Assembly: GCA_014383605.1 (NCBI GenBank)
Contig: JACNHM010000355.1
Span: 1-25,809, forward strand
Direction of reading: 5' to 3'
Length of the DNA stretch: 25,809 nt
DNA from: Chloroflexota bacterium
GTDB lineage: Bacteria > Chloroflexota > Anaerolineae > UBA3071
In this document: positions 1-7,863 of the stretch, piece by piece
Position numbering within the stretch: position 1 is the first letter of the stretch
How the letters are laid out: each line of letters opens with the position of its first letter
Notes under the pieces: generated by a model
The model's database searches: none
What the model saw: only the letters and a program-made list of their open reading frames with translations
What the model was told of the DNA's origin: nothing
Position numbers and translations under genes: made by a program

Positions 1-2919
1 CATCACCGCCTGGCGGGTCTCGGCCGGGTAGATGGTCTCGAAGGGGAAGGCGAAGTAGACCAGCCGGGAGCAGCCGCCGGAATCCCACGTCAGGCCAGCG
101 TGGCCGATGCCGGCCTGGTACAGCAGGGCCGACTGGGAGCGGCGATCCTCAGGCAGCGGCAGGAAGTAGTCCACCCGGTCCGCATCATAGGTGCCGTGGG
201 TGCCATCGTCGAAGCGGAAGATCTCCAGCCCATCGAAGAGGCCACCTGGCGTGGGCATGACCTTGTTGGGGTAGGGCAGCCAGTTGCGCTTGAAAGCGTT
301 GCTCCCCTGGTAGGTGGCCTTCAGCACATCGCGGTAGAAGTCCGGCCCTTTGTCCCGCAGCACCAGGTCCAGCCCGATCTCCGAGCCGCTGATGAAGAGC
401 GATCCGCCCCGCTCCATGAACGCGGCCAGGAGCCCCTGCTCGGCCGGGCTCAGGGCCATCTCCGGTGCACCGGCGGGGATGGGCTCCTCCGGCGAACTCT
501 CCTCGCCCGCCATCCAGTCCACGACACCGTAGCGGTTCAGATCCACCGGCGGGGTTGTGGTTTCACCCGCAGCGTGAAGCATGTTGCGGGTGGCGCTGTC
601 GAAGGGACGGCTGATGGCCGTGCCGTGCTGGATGGTGTAGTCCTGACGGTTGGTGCGATCGGCGAACAACCGCCGGCTGGGGCCGGTCTCGGCCGTGTCC
701 TCGATGCTCACGCCATCGTCCTGCCAGGTGGTGAAGCTGCGGTCGTTGCGGCTGAAGGCTTCGACCAGCAGGATAGATGCCCGCCCCTGCTCTGCAGCCC
801 GCGCCGCCAGCGTCGGCGTGGGCAGCGACTCGCCGCCAGCGTTGACCCCTGTGACGCGCACGAAGACGAGCTGACCGGGTGTCAGGCCGGCCAAGGCGTA
901 CGATGTGCCGGTCACGGAGATGCCATCGCCCCAGGCGAAGCCATCAGGGCTGGCATAGACCCGGTAGCCCGTGGCCGCGTCGCCCAGCGGGCCGTCACCG
1001 TCGGTAGGCGAGGGAAGCCAGGCGAGGGTCACCTCTCCCGGGCCGCTGTTACGGACGGCCAACCCCTGCGGCGGCTCGGGCAGGAAGACGGGCTCCACCG
1101 CGTCTCGATAGGCGAAGTAGCGAACGATGCCCCGGTAGATGGCCCGCGCCGAGAGCTGGGCGAAGCGGGGGTCCAGCAGGGCGTGGGTGTCGTCTGGGTC
1201 ATCGTGGTAGGCGATTTCCATGAGCACCCCGGGCATGGTCTGGAGCAGCCGCACCTCGCCGAAGTTGTCCGCCTGCATGCCCCCGTCCACCCAGTTCGGG
1301 TCCCATCCAGCCCGGGCGTCCTCGACCAGCGTGCGGTGCAAGAAATACTGCAAGAGGTCCGAGCCCGGTGTCCATATCCCACCCCACGTGCCATCGTAGA
1401 TGTAACTCTCGCTGCCCCGCCAGTCGTGGGCCCAGGAGCCGTTGGTGTGCCAGGAGACGAAGACTCCGTCCTCGTCCTCGGGCTTTTCCCACTCAGCGTA
1501 GCGGGGCCGGGCCGTAACGTCGTCGTAGAGGTCGTTGATGGATGGATGATACACGGAAGGAGGCGCGCCTTGGTACTTGGCCCAGTAGCGGGAGGCTTCC
1601 TCCCAGCGCGGCCGGCCGCTGGCGGTGGGACTTGGTGGATCTCCAGCGCCGAGTTCGCTGCCTATCCCGCCGCCGATCCGAACCGCACCCGCGCTCACGG
1701 TGCGGCCCGGCACGTCGGAAACGTTGACCAGGCTCACGCTGGCCGGCTGGTCGGCGTAGAAGGGGTAGCTGCCCAGGTAGCGCCAGGTCAGGCCGTGGAC
1801 CGTCTGATCAATCTGCTGCTCGCTGCTCCCGCCGGCGTGCTTGATGCGGTAGCGGGCGTCGGGTGCCCGGTCCGGGCCGTGAGCGTACCAGACGTAGACA
1901 GCGGTGCGCGCCGTCTGGGTGGGGGTGAAGGTCCAGGTGGCGGTAGCCGTGGCCGTGACACTGACCGGGGCGTAGCGCCAGGGCAGGATCAGCGAGGAAC
2001 CGGTGATCGGCTCCGTCGGATCCAGCCATTCCCCAGCCTGGCCATAGCCAGGCGCATCCACGGTGACCGTGATCTCGTGGGCGATCAGGTCGCGCTCCCG
2101 CACCGTCCAGACGTCGGCACCGGCGTTGTACAGGTAAGGCAACAGGTACTGGTTCACCACCTCGGCGTTGTTGAAGTCCTCGACCAGATCCTCCCAGACG
2201 GGGCGCTGGGTGAGCCACTCCTCGAAGTCAGGGTTCCAATACCAGCCGTGGCCGGCGCTGACGTAGACCGCCTTGCCAGACAGGAAACCATCGGAGAGAA
2301 GGAGCCGCTGCACTGCTGTCTCTTCTCCTTGTCTCCCTGTCTCCGTGTCATCCCCTCTCGGCTTGTGCTCCAGCGGCGGCTCGAAGAGGAAGTAGGAGAG
2401 ATCGCGGAAGGGATGGGCCGGGTCCCAGGGGTCCTGGGCCAAAACGTGCACGATCAAGCGGTCATCGGGGGAGCCGCCCTGGATGCGCGCGGCGCTCATG
2501 ATCTCGGAGCGGAATGGGCGCAGCGTCTTGACGATCTGCTCCACCAGTTGGTCGGAGAGCAGGGGGTTGAACCTCTCCAGATACGTCTCCGGCAGCACCA
2601 GGTAGACGCTGACCCGGGCCCCTTCCACGGTGACGTTGGCCAGTTCGGCCTCCTGGGGGATGGCTGACCACACGCCGGCGGCCCGCTGCTGGGGTGTGGG
2701 ACCGGAAACCAGGGCCTGCAAAACACGCTGCAGCCGGTCGGCCAGGTCGCCGCCAAGCTCCAGCGGGCGGGGGGCGCAGAAGGCGTCTGCGCTGCGGCGG
2801 AAGCAAAGCACCGTCTGTTCAACAGGCTCCTGGGCGTGGCTCACATCCCACACGCCCACGATCAGCAGCAAGCCAGCAAGCAGACAGGCACTCGTGAGTA
2901 GAAGAAGCGAGCGTTTCAT
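1..2919 (-). CDS. Secreted GerMN / amidase_3-type / golvesin / Fn3 protein (C-terminus beyond window)
   Basis: The frame is open for 973 codons from the ATG at 2919 to base 1 without a stop, so the gene is partial at its 3' end. A signal peptide starts with Lys-Arg and continues into a leucine-rich core (residues 1-29). Residues about 33-160 resemble a GerMN (spore germination/sporulation) domain. An amidase_3-like N-acetylmuramoyl-L-alanine amidase follows, with likely zinc and catalytic residues H224 (SAGHG), E253, H491 (VSWHTNG) and E568 (LMEIAYHDD). Between E253 and H491 sits a golvesin/xanthan-lyase-type beta domain (about 325-402). An Fn3-like domain lies at about 608-700, and a flavodoxin/ThuA-like region fills 705-973. 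The product probably acts on peptidoglycan outside the membrane. A strong GGAGGT lies 13 nt before this ATG but 7 nt before an in-frame GTG at 2925, which may be the true start. Residues 188-203 look like an inserted repeat. The long open plus-strand frame opposite is a shadow. Confidence 0.8.
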   Translation of the reverse strand, partial: MKRSLLLLTSACLLAGLLLIVGVWDVSHAQEPVEQTVLCFRRSADAFCAPRPLELGGDLADRLQRVLQALVSGPTPQQRAAGVWSAIPQEAELANVTVEGARVSVYLVLPETYLERFNPLLSDQLVEQIVKTLRPFRSEIMSAARIQGGSPDDRLIVHVLAQDPWDPAHPFRDLSYFLFEPPLEHKPRGDDTETGRQGEETAVQRLLLSDGFLSGKAVYVSAGHGWYWNPDFEEWLTQRPVWEDLVEDFNNAEVVNQYLLPYLYNAGADVWTVRERDLIAHEITVTVDAPGYGQAGEWLDPTEPITGSSLILPWRYAPVSVTATATATWTFTPTQTARTAVYVWYAHGPDRAPDARYRIKHAGGSSEQQIDQTVHGLTWRYLGSYPFYADQPASVSLVNVSDVPGRTVSAGAVRIGGGIGSELGAGDPPSPTASGRPRWEEASRYWAKYQGAPPSVYHPSINDLYDDVTARPRYAEWEKPEDEDGVFVSWHTNGSWAHDWRGSESYIYDGTWGGIWTPGSDLLQYFLHRTLVEDARAGWDPNWVDGGMQADNFGEVRLLQTMPGVLMEIAYHDDPDDTHALLDPRFAQLSARAIYRGIVRYFAYRDAVEPVFLPEPPQGLAVRNSGPGEVTLAWLPSPTDGDGPLGDAATGYRVYASPDGFAWGDGISVTGTSYALAGLTPGQLVFVRVTGVNAGGESLPTPTLAARAAEQGRASILLVEAFSRNDRSFTTWQDDGVSIEDTAETGPSRRLFADRTNRQDYTIQHGTAISRPFDSATRNMLHAAGETTTPPVDLNRYGVVDWMAGEESSPEEPIPAGAPEMALSPAEQGLLAAFMERGGSLFISGSEIGLDLVLRDKGPDFYRDVLKATYQGSNAFKRNWLPYPNKVMPTPGGLFDGLEIFRFDDGTHGTYDADRVDYFLPLPEDRRSQSALLYQAGIGHAGLTWDSGGCSRLVYFAFPFETIYPAETRQAVM
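2315..2350. repeat. 8-nt degenerate tandem array inside the amidase gene
   Basis: Read on the minus strand, the segment is built from GGAGACAR-like units (GGAGACAG, GGAGACAA, GGAGAAGA). It encodes a hydrophilic stretch, roughly TETGRQGEETAVQ, between the GerMN-like and amidase-like domains. The reading frame is kept. Confidence 0.5.
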
Positions 2920-2998
2920 TTGCACCAGTATCACCTCCCGATACCAGGACCTTCTCATGACGTAAGGCTAGCGGTCCAGTCTTGCCAGCCGCAAGCGG

Positions 2999-3055
2999 AA
3001 AAACGTGATCCGTGATGCGTGATACGTGCTCCAACGTCACGCATCACGGATCACG
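2999..3055 (-). terminator. Terminator of mttC-mttB, built from a repeat
   Basis: Just after the mttB-like stop codon (3058-3060), the minus-strand transcript would fold into a stem of 22 pairs (arms 3034-3055 and 3004-3027, with a 2-nt bulge and a 6-nt loop). A run of five T follows on the minus strand (2999-3003). This is a good intrinsic-terminator shape. The stem is made of 7-nt repeat units, so the terminator seems to derive from the repeat array. Confidence 0.65.
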
Positions 3056-3070
3056 CATCACGATTCACGC
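3004..3070. repeat. Inverted pair of 7-nt tandem arrays (CGTGATN units)
   Basis: The left arm reads as three CGTGATN units on the plus strand. The right arm carries the complementary ATCACGN units and extends to 3070. The array overlaps the mttB-like 3' end and supplies its last three codons and stop codon. The 15-mer ggatcacgcatcacg at 3048-3062 recurs exactly at 16817-16831 inside the glycosyltransferase gene. Confidence 0.75.
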
Positions 3071-4500
3071 TGCTTGAGCACCGCGGCGATCACTTCCTCC
3101 GCCGCCTGCGGCAGCGGTGGCACCTCGTGCTCGGCCAGGAGGCGGCGGGCACGCTCGTTGGCCCGTGTGGTCATGTCCTTGCTGCCCTGCTCCACCCAGC
3201 GATCGTAGCGCGTGCGGTCTATCAGCGCCGGCCGCCACTGCGCCCAGCGCCAGCTATCCAGCGTGTGATCGTCGGCCAGGAAGCCGCCGCCGGGCCGGGC
3301 GCGGTGGATCGCTTCCCGGGCCAGCGTGCGCTCGCTGACCTCCACGCCGGCCATGACGTAGCGCACGTCACGGATGATCTCGTCGGCCATCACCAGCATC
3401 TCCATCGAGGAGGTGGTGCCGTACTCCATGTAGCCCACGTCGTGCACCAGATTGCAGCGGGTCAGGAAGGCGGTCATGATCGTGACCGTGGCCTCGATGG
3501 CCGCCTGAGCGTCCACCACTTTGCTGTCGGTGGCGCCGGCCGTCCCCCACACCGGCAGGTCGTAATAGCGGGCCAGGTCGCAGCAAGCGGCCATACCCGT
3601 CGGCCACTCCGGCGCACCATAGCTGACGATGGCTGACTTCATGTCCAGCGCCGCCGTGTTCATGCCGTACAGGAAGGGTGTGCCCGGCCGCACCAGTTGG
3701 CTGAGCACCAGCCCGGCCAGACACTCGGCGTTGCCCAGTGCAATGGCGCCGGCCAGGGTGATCGGCCCGCCGCCGCCGGTGTTGGGCGAGGGCAGACAGG
3801 TGACGGGGATGCCCACCTCGGCGCAGAACAGCAGCTTGTCCACCGACTCCTCGTTGTACAGCAGCGGTGAGATGGGCTCGGCGTAGTGCAGCAGGAAGGG
3901 TCTTTCGCGCAACTCGGCCTCGCCGCCGGCCACGGCGCAGGCGATGCGGTAGATGTCCTCCATGTCCGAGCGGTCGAGGGCGGTGTAGACGTTGGGCTTG
4001 ACCGAGCCGCGGATCATGCCGATGAAGCTGTGCAGGTAGTGATCCATGGTCGGCACGTCCGAGGGGGTGCCCATGGACATGATGAAGTCTATCTGCTGGA
4101 GGCCGTCGCACAGGCGGGCGATGCGGCGGACGTCCTGGGCGGTGGCCTGGCGCCGCTCGCCGGTTTCCACGTCCAGGGTGAAGGGGCAATCAGAGCCGGG
4201 GCCGAAGAAGACCTGGCCCTCTTGCAGGGGCATGGTCAGCTCGCCCAGCCGGTTGTGCATGGGGATGCGGGAGGGAGCGGAGCCGATGGCTGCCATCACC
4301 AGGTGCTCCGGTATTTTGATCCGTTCGCCAGACTCCCAGGCCCCGGCGTCGAGCAGCAGCTCACGCCCGGTTTCGTGCTTCATCACGATGCCCGTGCGGG
4401 AGAGGATGTCCAGGCTGGAGTGGTGAATGGCCTGGATTTGCTCGTCCGAGAGCATGCGGATGGTGGGATGTAGCGTTTCAATGGGAAGTTGTTCAGTCAT
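3058..4500 (-). CDS. MttB-family corrinoid-dependent methyltransferase (non-pyrrolysine)
   Basis: This 480-residue protein has the usual length of the trimethylamine methyltransferase (MttB) superfamily, TIM-barrel enzymes that move a methyl group from a methylated amine or quaternary amine to a corrinoid protein. Family-like segments are the N-terminal LSDEQIQAIHHSSLDIL, a GGGGPITLAGAIALGNAE stretch in the middle, then GATDSKVVDAQA and the C-terminal DVGYMEYGTTSSMEM. No in-frame amber codon is present, so this is a pyrrolysine-free member like the glycine-betaine, proline-betaine or carnitine demethylases. The substrate cannot be read from the sequence. It starts 7 nt after the stop of the corrinoid-protein gene, so the two are probably translationally coupled and form the substrate-methyltransferase/corrinoid pair. 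Neither an activase (RamA type) nor a second methyltransferase is in the window. The last three codons and stop lie in a 7-nt repeat array. Confidence 0.88.
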   Translation of the reverse strand: MTEQLPIETLHPTIRMLSDEQIQAIHHSSLDILSRTGIVMKHETGRELLLDAGAWESGERIKIPEHLVMAAIGSAPSRIPMHNRLGELTMPLQEGQVFFGPGSDCPFTLDVETGERRQATAQDVRRIARLCDGLQQIDFIMSMGTPSDVPTMDHYLHSFIGMIRGSVKPNVYTALDRSDMEDIYRIACAVAGGEAELRERPFLLHYAEPISPLLYNEESVDKLLFCAEVGIPVTCLPSPNTGGGGPITLAGAIALGNAECLAGLVLSQLVRPGTPFLYGMNTAALDMKSAIVSYGAPEWPTGMAACCDLARYYDLPVWGTAGATDSKVVDAQAAIEATVTIMTAFLTRCNLVHDVGYMEYGTTSSMEMLVMADEIIRDVRYVMAGVEVSERTLAREAIHRARPGGGFLADDHTLDSWRWAQWRPALIDRTRYDRWVEQGSKDMTTRANERARRLLAEHEVPPLPQAAEEVIAAVLKQRES

Positions 4501-4507
4501 TTGAGCA

Positions 4508-5146
4508 TCACGCTCCCGCCAGGCTGCGGGCCACGTCCACAGCGCTTGCCGCGTCGGGCGCGTAGGCGTCGGCCCCGATCTTCTCGGCGAAGGCCGCCGT
4601 CACCGGCGCACCGCCGATCATGATCTTGACCGTGTCGCGCAGCCCTGCCTCCTGCAGGGCCTCGATGGTGGCCTGCATCCCCGGCATGGTCGTCGTCAGC
4701 AGCGCCGACATGCCCACGATCTGCGGCTGGTGCTCCTGCACGGCAGCCACGAAGCCTTCCGGCTTGACGTCGGTGCCCAGGTCAACGGTCTCGAAGCCAG
4801 CGCCCTCCAGCATCATCTTGACCAGGTTCTTGCCGATGTCGTGCAGGTCGCCCTGCACGGTGCCGATGAGGTACTTGCCCGTCGAGGGCACGTCGCCTTC
4901 GACCAGCAGCGGGCGCAAGATGTTCATGCCGGCGTGCATGGCGCGGGCGGCGATGAGCACTTCGGGCACGAAGAGCTCGCCGGCCTTGAAGTCCCGGCCC
5001 ACTTCGTCCATGCCGGCCATGAGGCCGCCATGGAGTACCTCGGCCGCTGTCATGCCCTGGTCCAGGGCTTGCTGAACCAACGCAGCGACGGCTTTGTCCT
5101 GGCCGTTGTACAGATTGCTGGCGATGTCTGCCAAGATGTTGGACAT
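4508..5146 (-). CDS. Corrinoid (cobalamin-binding) protein, MttC/MtbC-like
   Basis: At 212 residues it matches the length of methyltransferase cognate corrinoid proteins. Residues 1-85 form the four-helix cap domain (LVQQALDQGMTAAEVLHGGLMAGMD is split across its helices). The Rossmann-like B12 domain carries the base-off motif D100-x-H102-x-x-G105, with H102 as the expected lower cobalt ligand, followed by an SALLTTT segment and a GGAPV motif that hold the nucleotide tail. It receives a methyl group from the MttB-like enzyme encoded just downstream and would pass it to tetrahydrofolate or another carrier through an enzyme not in this window. The ATG at 5146 has a good AGGAG upstream. This is the first gene of the pair, with a promoter at 5287-5315. 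Confidence 0.93.
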   Translation of the reverse strand: MSNILADIASNLYNGQDKAVAALVQQALDQGMTAAEVLHGGLMAGMDEVGRDFKAGELFVPEVLIAARAMHAGMNILRPLLVEGDVPSTGKYLIGTVQGDLHDIGKNLVKMMLEGAGFETVDLGTDVKPEGFVAAVQEHQPQIVGMSALLTTTMPGMQATIEALQEAGLRDTVKIMIGGAPVTAAFAEKIGADAYAPDAASAVDVARSLAGA

Positions 5147-5286
5147 GTTGTTTTCTCCTGTGTTTTCGTGTTCGTTGTTGCTGTTTCGAGGGGCAGTCCA
5201 AGCATGAAAGGCTCATGCAAGGAGTGCTAGCAAGCGCTCTGCTACGGGGTAGGGCGGTTAAGGAGTTCGTTTGGCTCCCTGCAGGC

Positions 5287-5315
5287 AGTGTATCACGATG
5301 TTTGACAGTTGTCAA
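5287..5315 (-). promoter_or_regulatory. Sigma70-like promoter of mttC-mttB
   Basis: On the minus strand TTGACA (5315-5310) and TACACT (5292-5287) are separated by 17 nt. Transcription would start near 5280, giving a leader of about 135 nt. No cobalamin-riboswitch box was recognised in that leader. Confidence 0.6.
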
Positions 5316-5317
5316 AC
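5300..5317. promoter_or_regulatory. Possible operator palindrome over the mttC -35 box
   Basis: GTTTGACAGTTGTCAAAC has perfect 8-nt arms around a 2-nt centre and covers the -35 hexamer of the mttC promoter. That position suits a dimeric repressor, but part of the symmetry is simply the TTGACA hexamer and its complement. Confidence 0.35.
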
Positions 5318-5345
5318 CTGTACGACTCTTCAAGCGTTGAGGTGC

Positions 5346-5374
5346 TTGCTGAAACAACAGGTTAATGGTATACT
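5346..5374 (+). promoter_or_regulatory. Sigma70-like promoter of the kinase-nucleotidyltransferase pair
   Basis: TTGCTG (5346-5351) and TATACT (5369-5374) are 17 nt apart. The predicted transcript start near 5381 leaves a leader of about 147 nt before the ATG at 5528. Confidence 0.5.
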
Positions 5375-5527
5375 CCCAGGTGAGCGAATGGGCCGGTGAC
5401 TTCTGCACTCCGTCTCCCTGGGGTATAGTAGACAGAAGGGGTTGGGTCCAGGAAGCTCCGGCTGTTTGCACAGCAAGTTCCTGCGCTGTCGCTCAGGTAG
5501 GCATTCCACACAGAGGGAGTACTTGGC

Positions 5528-6979
5528 ATGTTGAGTGATCGAGAGCTACCAAGGGAAATCATTCAGTTTGAATCGCTTCTGAAAAAGCCGTACAGTGATC
5601 CTACCGGATTTGCAGGGTTCTTCAGAAGCGGCGAGATTCTCGTGACCAGAGTGCCGGCGCGCCTGGATGTTATGGGGGGTATTGCAGACTACTCCGGAAG
5701 CAATGTGTGTGAAGGTGTCTTGGGCCGAGGGATGGTCATCGCCCTACAGCCGCGCACAGATCGGACGCTGCGCATCCGGACGATGCAGGCACATCGTCGG
5801 AGTCTACCTGTTGAAACACGTATGCCGCTTGACTACTTTGAGATGGGGGAAGGCTTCGTCTCTTACGAGCAGGTTCGCGAGCTCTGCAAGTCCAACCCCA
5901 TCTCTTCCTGGGCGGCCTACGTTGGTGGTAGCATCTTCACCCTCTTGAAAGAAGAGTCTGTGCACCTGCCTTTTGGCTTCAGCCTGCTCCTGCTCAGTGG
6001 GGTGCCCATGAACGTGGGTATTGGGAGCTCAGCCTCCACGGAGATCGCGACGCTGTATTGCTTGCAGAATTATCTGCAACTGGACATCTCAGAATCTCGC
6101 CTGGCACGATTGGGACAATTGGCCGAGAATCTGGTTGTGGGCGCACCCTGTGGCATCATGGACCAGATCACAGTGACGAGCGGCCGCCAAGGGAAGTTGA
6201 CCCACATACTGTGCCGCCCAGGCAGCATCATGGGGGAAATCGACATCCCCCAGGGAACCTCATTTGTGGGCATCAATTCGATGGTGAAGCACTCCGTAGC
6301 AGGAGCCGAATATGGAAGCGTTCGCATTGGGGCATTCATGGGAAAGCGCATCATCAATCAGATTCGTGTCCAGAATGGCGAAAAACCGGTGCAGTACCTC
6401 ACCGAGATCACGGTGGATTCGTTTGAGAAGCACTATCGAGATGTTCTTCCTGAAACCACCGTCGGCTCCGAGTTTCTGGCCAAGTATGGGACTCATGACG
6501 ACCCGATTACTGAGATTCAGTTGGATGCGACGTATCGCGTCCTGGGACCTACCCTGCATCCCGTGTATGAAAACCACCGGGTCTTGGCGTTTATGGATCA
6601 CCTGAAAGCCGCAGCATCCGGCGAGGATGAAGATGCCTTGATTGCCGCCGGCGAGTGCATGTTTGGTTCTCACGAAAGCTACCGAGACAGTTGCTTGCTT
6701 TCCGTCCCTGAAGTGGATTTCATCGTGGAGGCGGTGCGATCCAGAGGGCTAGAAGGAGGACTCTACGGGGCAAAGATAACGGGCGGTGGATCTGGAGGCA
6801 CGGTTGCGGTTTTCGGAAGGAAGGAAGCCCTGGCAAGGGAGATCCCTGCCATCACGAGGGAATACAAGCGACTGACCGGTTTGGACGCCGACATCTTTGA
6901 TGGGACGTCGCCTGGTGCCATAGAGTTTGGTTCGTTTCGCTACACCTTTGGGCCAACGGGATGGATTCGATCAATGTGA
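5528..6979 (+). CDS. GHMP-family sugar kinase, L-arabinokinase-like
   Basis: This 483-residue protein has all three GHMP kinase motifs: the sugar-binding RVPARLDVMGGIADYSG (41-57), the ATP loop GVPMNVGIGSSAS (158-170), and AKITGGGSGGTVAVFG from residue 415. VGAPCGIMDQ (204-213) carries the likely catalytic aspartate D212. The segments LDVMGGIADYSGS, VGAPCG.MDQ and YGAKITGGGSGGTV are, from memory, close to those of the plant L-arabinokinase ARA1 and differ from the galactokinase versions. The likely reaction is phosphorylation of a free sugar at C1, giving L-arabinose-1-phosphate or a related sugar phosphate. The next gene is a nucleotidyltransferase that overlaps it, so the pair can make a nucleotide sugar. 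GAGGGAG lies 8 nt before the ATG. The coding sequence is visibly less GC-rich than its neighbours. A galactose- or fucose-type substrate remains possible. Confidence 0.85.
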   Translation: MLSDRELPREIIQFESLLKKPYSDPTGFAGFFRSGEILVTRVPARLDVMGGIADYSGSNVCEGVLGRGMVIALQPRTDRTLRIRTMQAHRRSLPVETRMPLDYFEMGEGFVSYEQVRELCKSNPISSWAAYVGGSIFTLLKEESVHLPFGFSLLLLSGVPMNVGIGSSASTEIATLYCLQNYLQLDISESRLARLGQLAENLVVGAPCGIMDQITVTSGRQGKLTHILCRPGSIMGEIDIPQGTSFVGINSMVKHSVAGAEYGSVRIGAFMGKRIINQIRVQNGEKPVQYLTEITVDSFEKHYRDVLPETTVGSEFLAKYGTHDDPITEIQLDATYRVLGPTLHPVYENHRVLAFMDHLKAAASGEDEDALIAAGECMFGSHESYRDSCLLSVPEVDFIVEAVRSRGLEGGLYGAKITGGGSGGTVAVFGRKEALAREIPAITREYKRLTGLDADIFDGTSPGAIEFGSFRYTFGPTGWIRSM

Positions 6980-7863
6980 ACGTCCGCAAGGCGGTTGTTC
7001 CGATAGCCGGGTTGGGGACTCGCCTGTTTCCAGCCTCCCACGCCTGCAAGAAGGAGTTCTTCCCCGTTGTCGGCCCGGATGGAATCGCACGCCCTCTGGT
7101 GCATTATCAGATCATGGACCTGCTAGATGCAGGTATTGAACAGATCTGTATCATCGTCAGGGGCGGTGAAGAAAGCTTGGTGACCGATTACCTTCGAGGC
7201 CCTGGGGAATCTTGCCTGAGACGTCTGGAGAAACACCCTGATCTGCTGCGGGAGGCCGAAAGAATGCGGGCCGCGCTGGACCGCATATCGTTCGCCGTGC
7301 AAGAAGCCCAGGAAGGCTATGGGCACGCAGTATATCAGAGCAAAGCCTTCGCTGATGGTGAGCCTGTGTTGCTTTGTCTGGGAGATCACCTGTTTCGGGG
7401 AGGGAATGAATCTTGCCATAGCCAATTGATACAGGCGTACAGGGCTTGTGGAGGAAGGTCTGTCTCGGCGGTCAACCGCGTTGGCGGTGACGAATTGAAA
7501 GGGTATGGAACGATCGCCGGCAAGCGGCGGCAAACAAATGCTGACTTGATTGATGTTGCGCTCATTATCGAGAAGCCGTCTCTTGAGGTTGCCAGAGAGA
7601 AGCTCAGAGTTGAGGGGTTGGGGGATGATGAGTTCCTGGGATGGTTTGGCATGCACCTACTGTCACCCTCGATTTATGAAGTCCTGGAAGAGATGATCAC
7701 AGAGGACATCAGGCAGCGGGGTGAATTTCAGCTAACGTATGCTCAAGAGCTTCAGAGACAACGGGAAGGGTATTGCGCGCTGGAGATAAGAGATGGCCGG
7801 CGCTTTGATTTCGGCACCCCGCAAGATTACGTGAGAAGTGTGGTCGAATTCGCAGCGGCATGA
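6961..7863 (+). CDS. GalU-like sugar-1-phosphate nucleotidyltransferase
   Basis: The protein (300 residues from this ATG) has the nucleotidyltransferase signature KAVVPIAGLGTRLFPAS followed by KKEFFPVV, the metal-binding LCLGDHL, the IIEKPS segment and a late RFDFGTPQDYV, matching UTP-glucose-1-phosphate uridylyltransferases. It would join a sugar-1-phosphate and UTP (or another NTP) to make a nucleotide sugar and pyrophosphate. The ATG at 6961 overlaps the kinase gene by 19 nt. An in-frame GTG at 6976 would give the common 4-nt GTGA overlap and start six residues before the conserved KAVVP, so it is an equally good start. Either way translation is coupled to the kinase. SHACKKEFFP differs from the typical TKAIPKEMLP, which fits a substrate other than plain glucose-1-phosphate, but this is inference. 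Confidence 0.87.
   Translation: MDSINVNVRKAVVPIAGLGTRLFPASHACKKEFFPVVGPDGIARPLVHYQIMDLLDAGIEQICIIVRGGEESLVTDYLRGPGESCLRRLEKHPDLLREAERMRAALDRISFAVQEAQEGYGHAVYQSKAFADGEPVLLCLGDHLFRGGNESCHSQLIQAYRACGGRSVSAVNRVGGDELKGYGTIAGKRRQTNADLIDVALIIEKPSLEVAREKLRVEGLGDDEFLGWFGMHLLSPSIYEVLEEMITEDIRQRGEFQLTYAQELQRQREGYCALEIRDGRRFDFGTPQDYVRSVVEFAAA

Larger units (their letters stand above)
5147..5527. other. Divergent intergenic region between mttC and the sugar kinase
   Basis: This 381-nt stretch has no convincing coding frame. It holds the minus-strand promoter for mttC, the palindrome over its -35 box, a 6-bp hairpin near 5203-5219 in the mttC leader, and the plus-strand promoter of the sugar kinase. A second -10-like TATAGT at 5424-5429 has only a weak -35. 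Confidence 0.6.

Noticed and set aside
100..2667. Very long open plus-strand frame (855 codons)
   Set aside because: It lies opposite the amidase-type gene, whose domains and motifs are clear. The plus-strand translation has no recognisable domain and is a GC-rich shadow.
3058..4500. Pyrrolysine in the MttB-like protein
   Set aside because: The reading frame has no in-frame TAG, so no amber-encoded residue is needed.
5147..5286. Cobalamin riboswitch in the mttC leader
   Set aside because: No B12-box-like segment or the required multi-stem layout was seen in about 135 nt.
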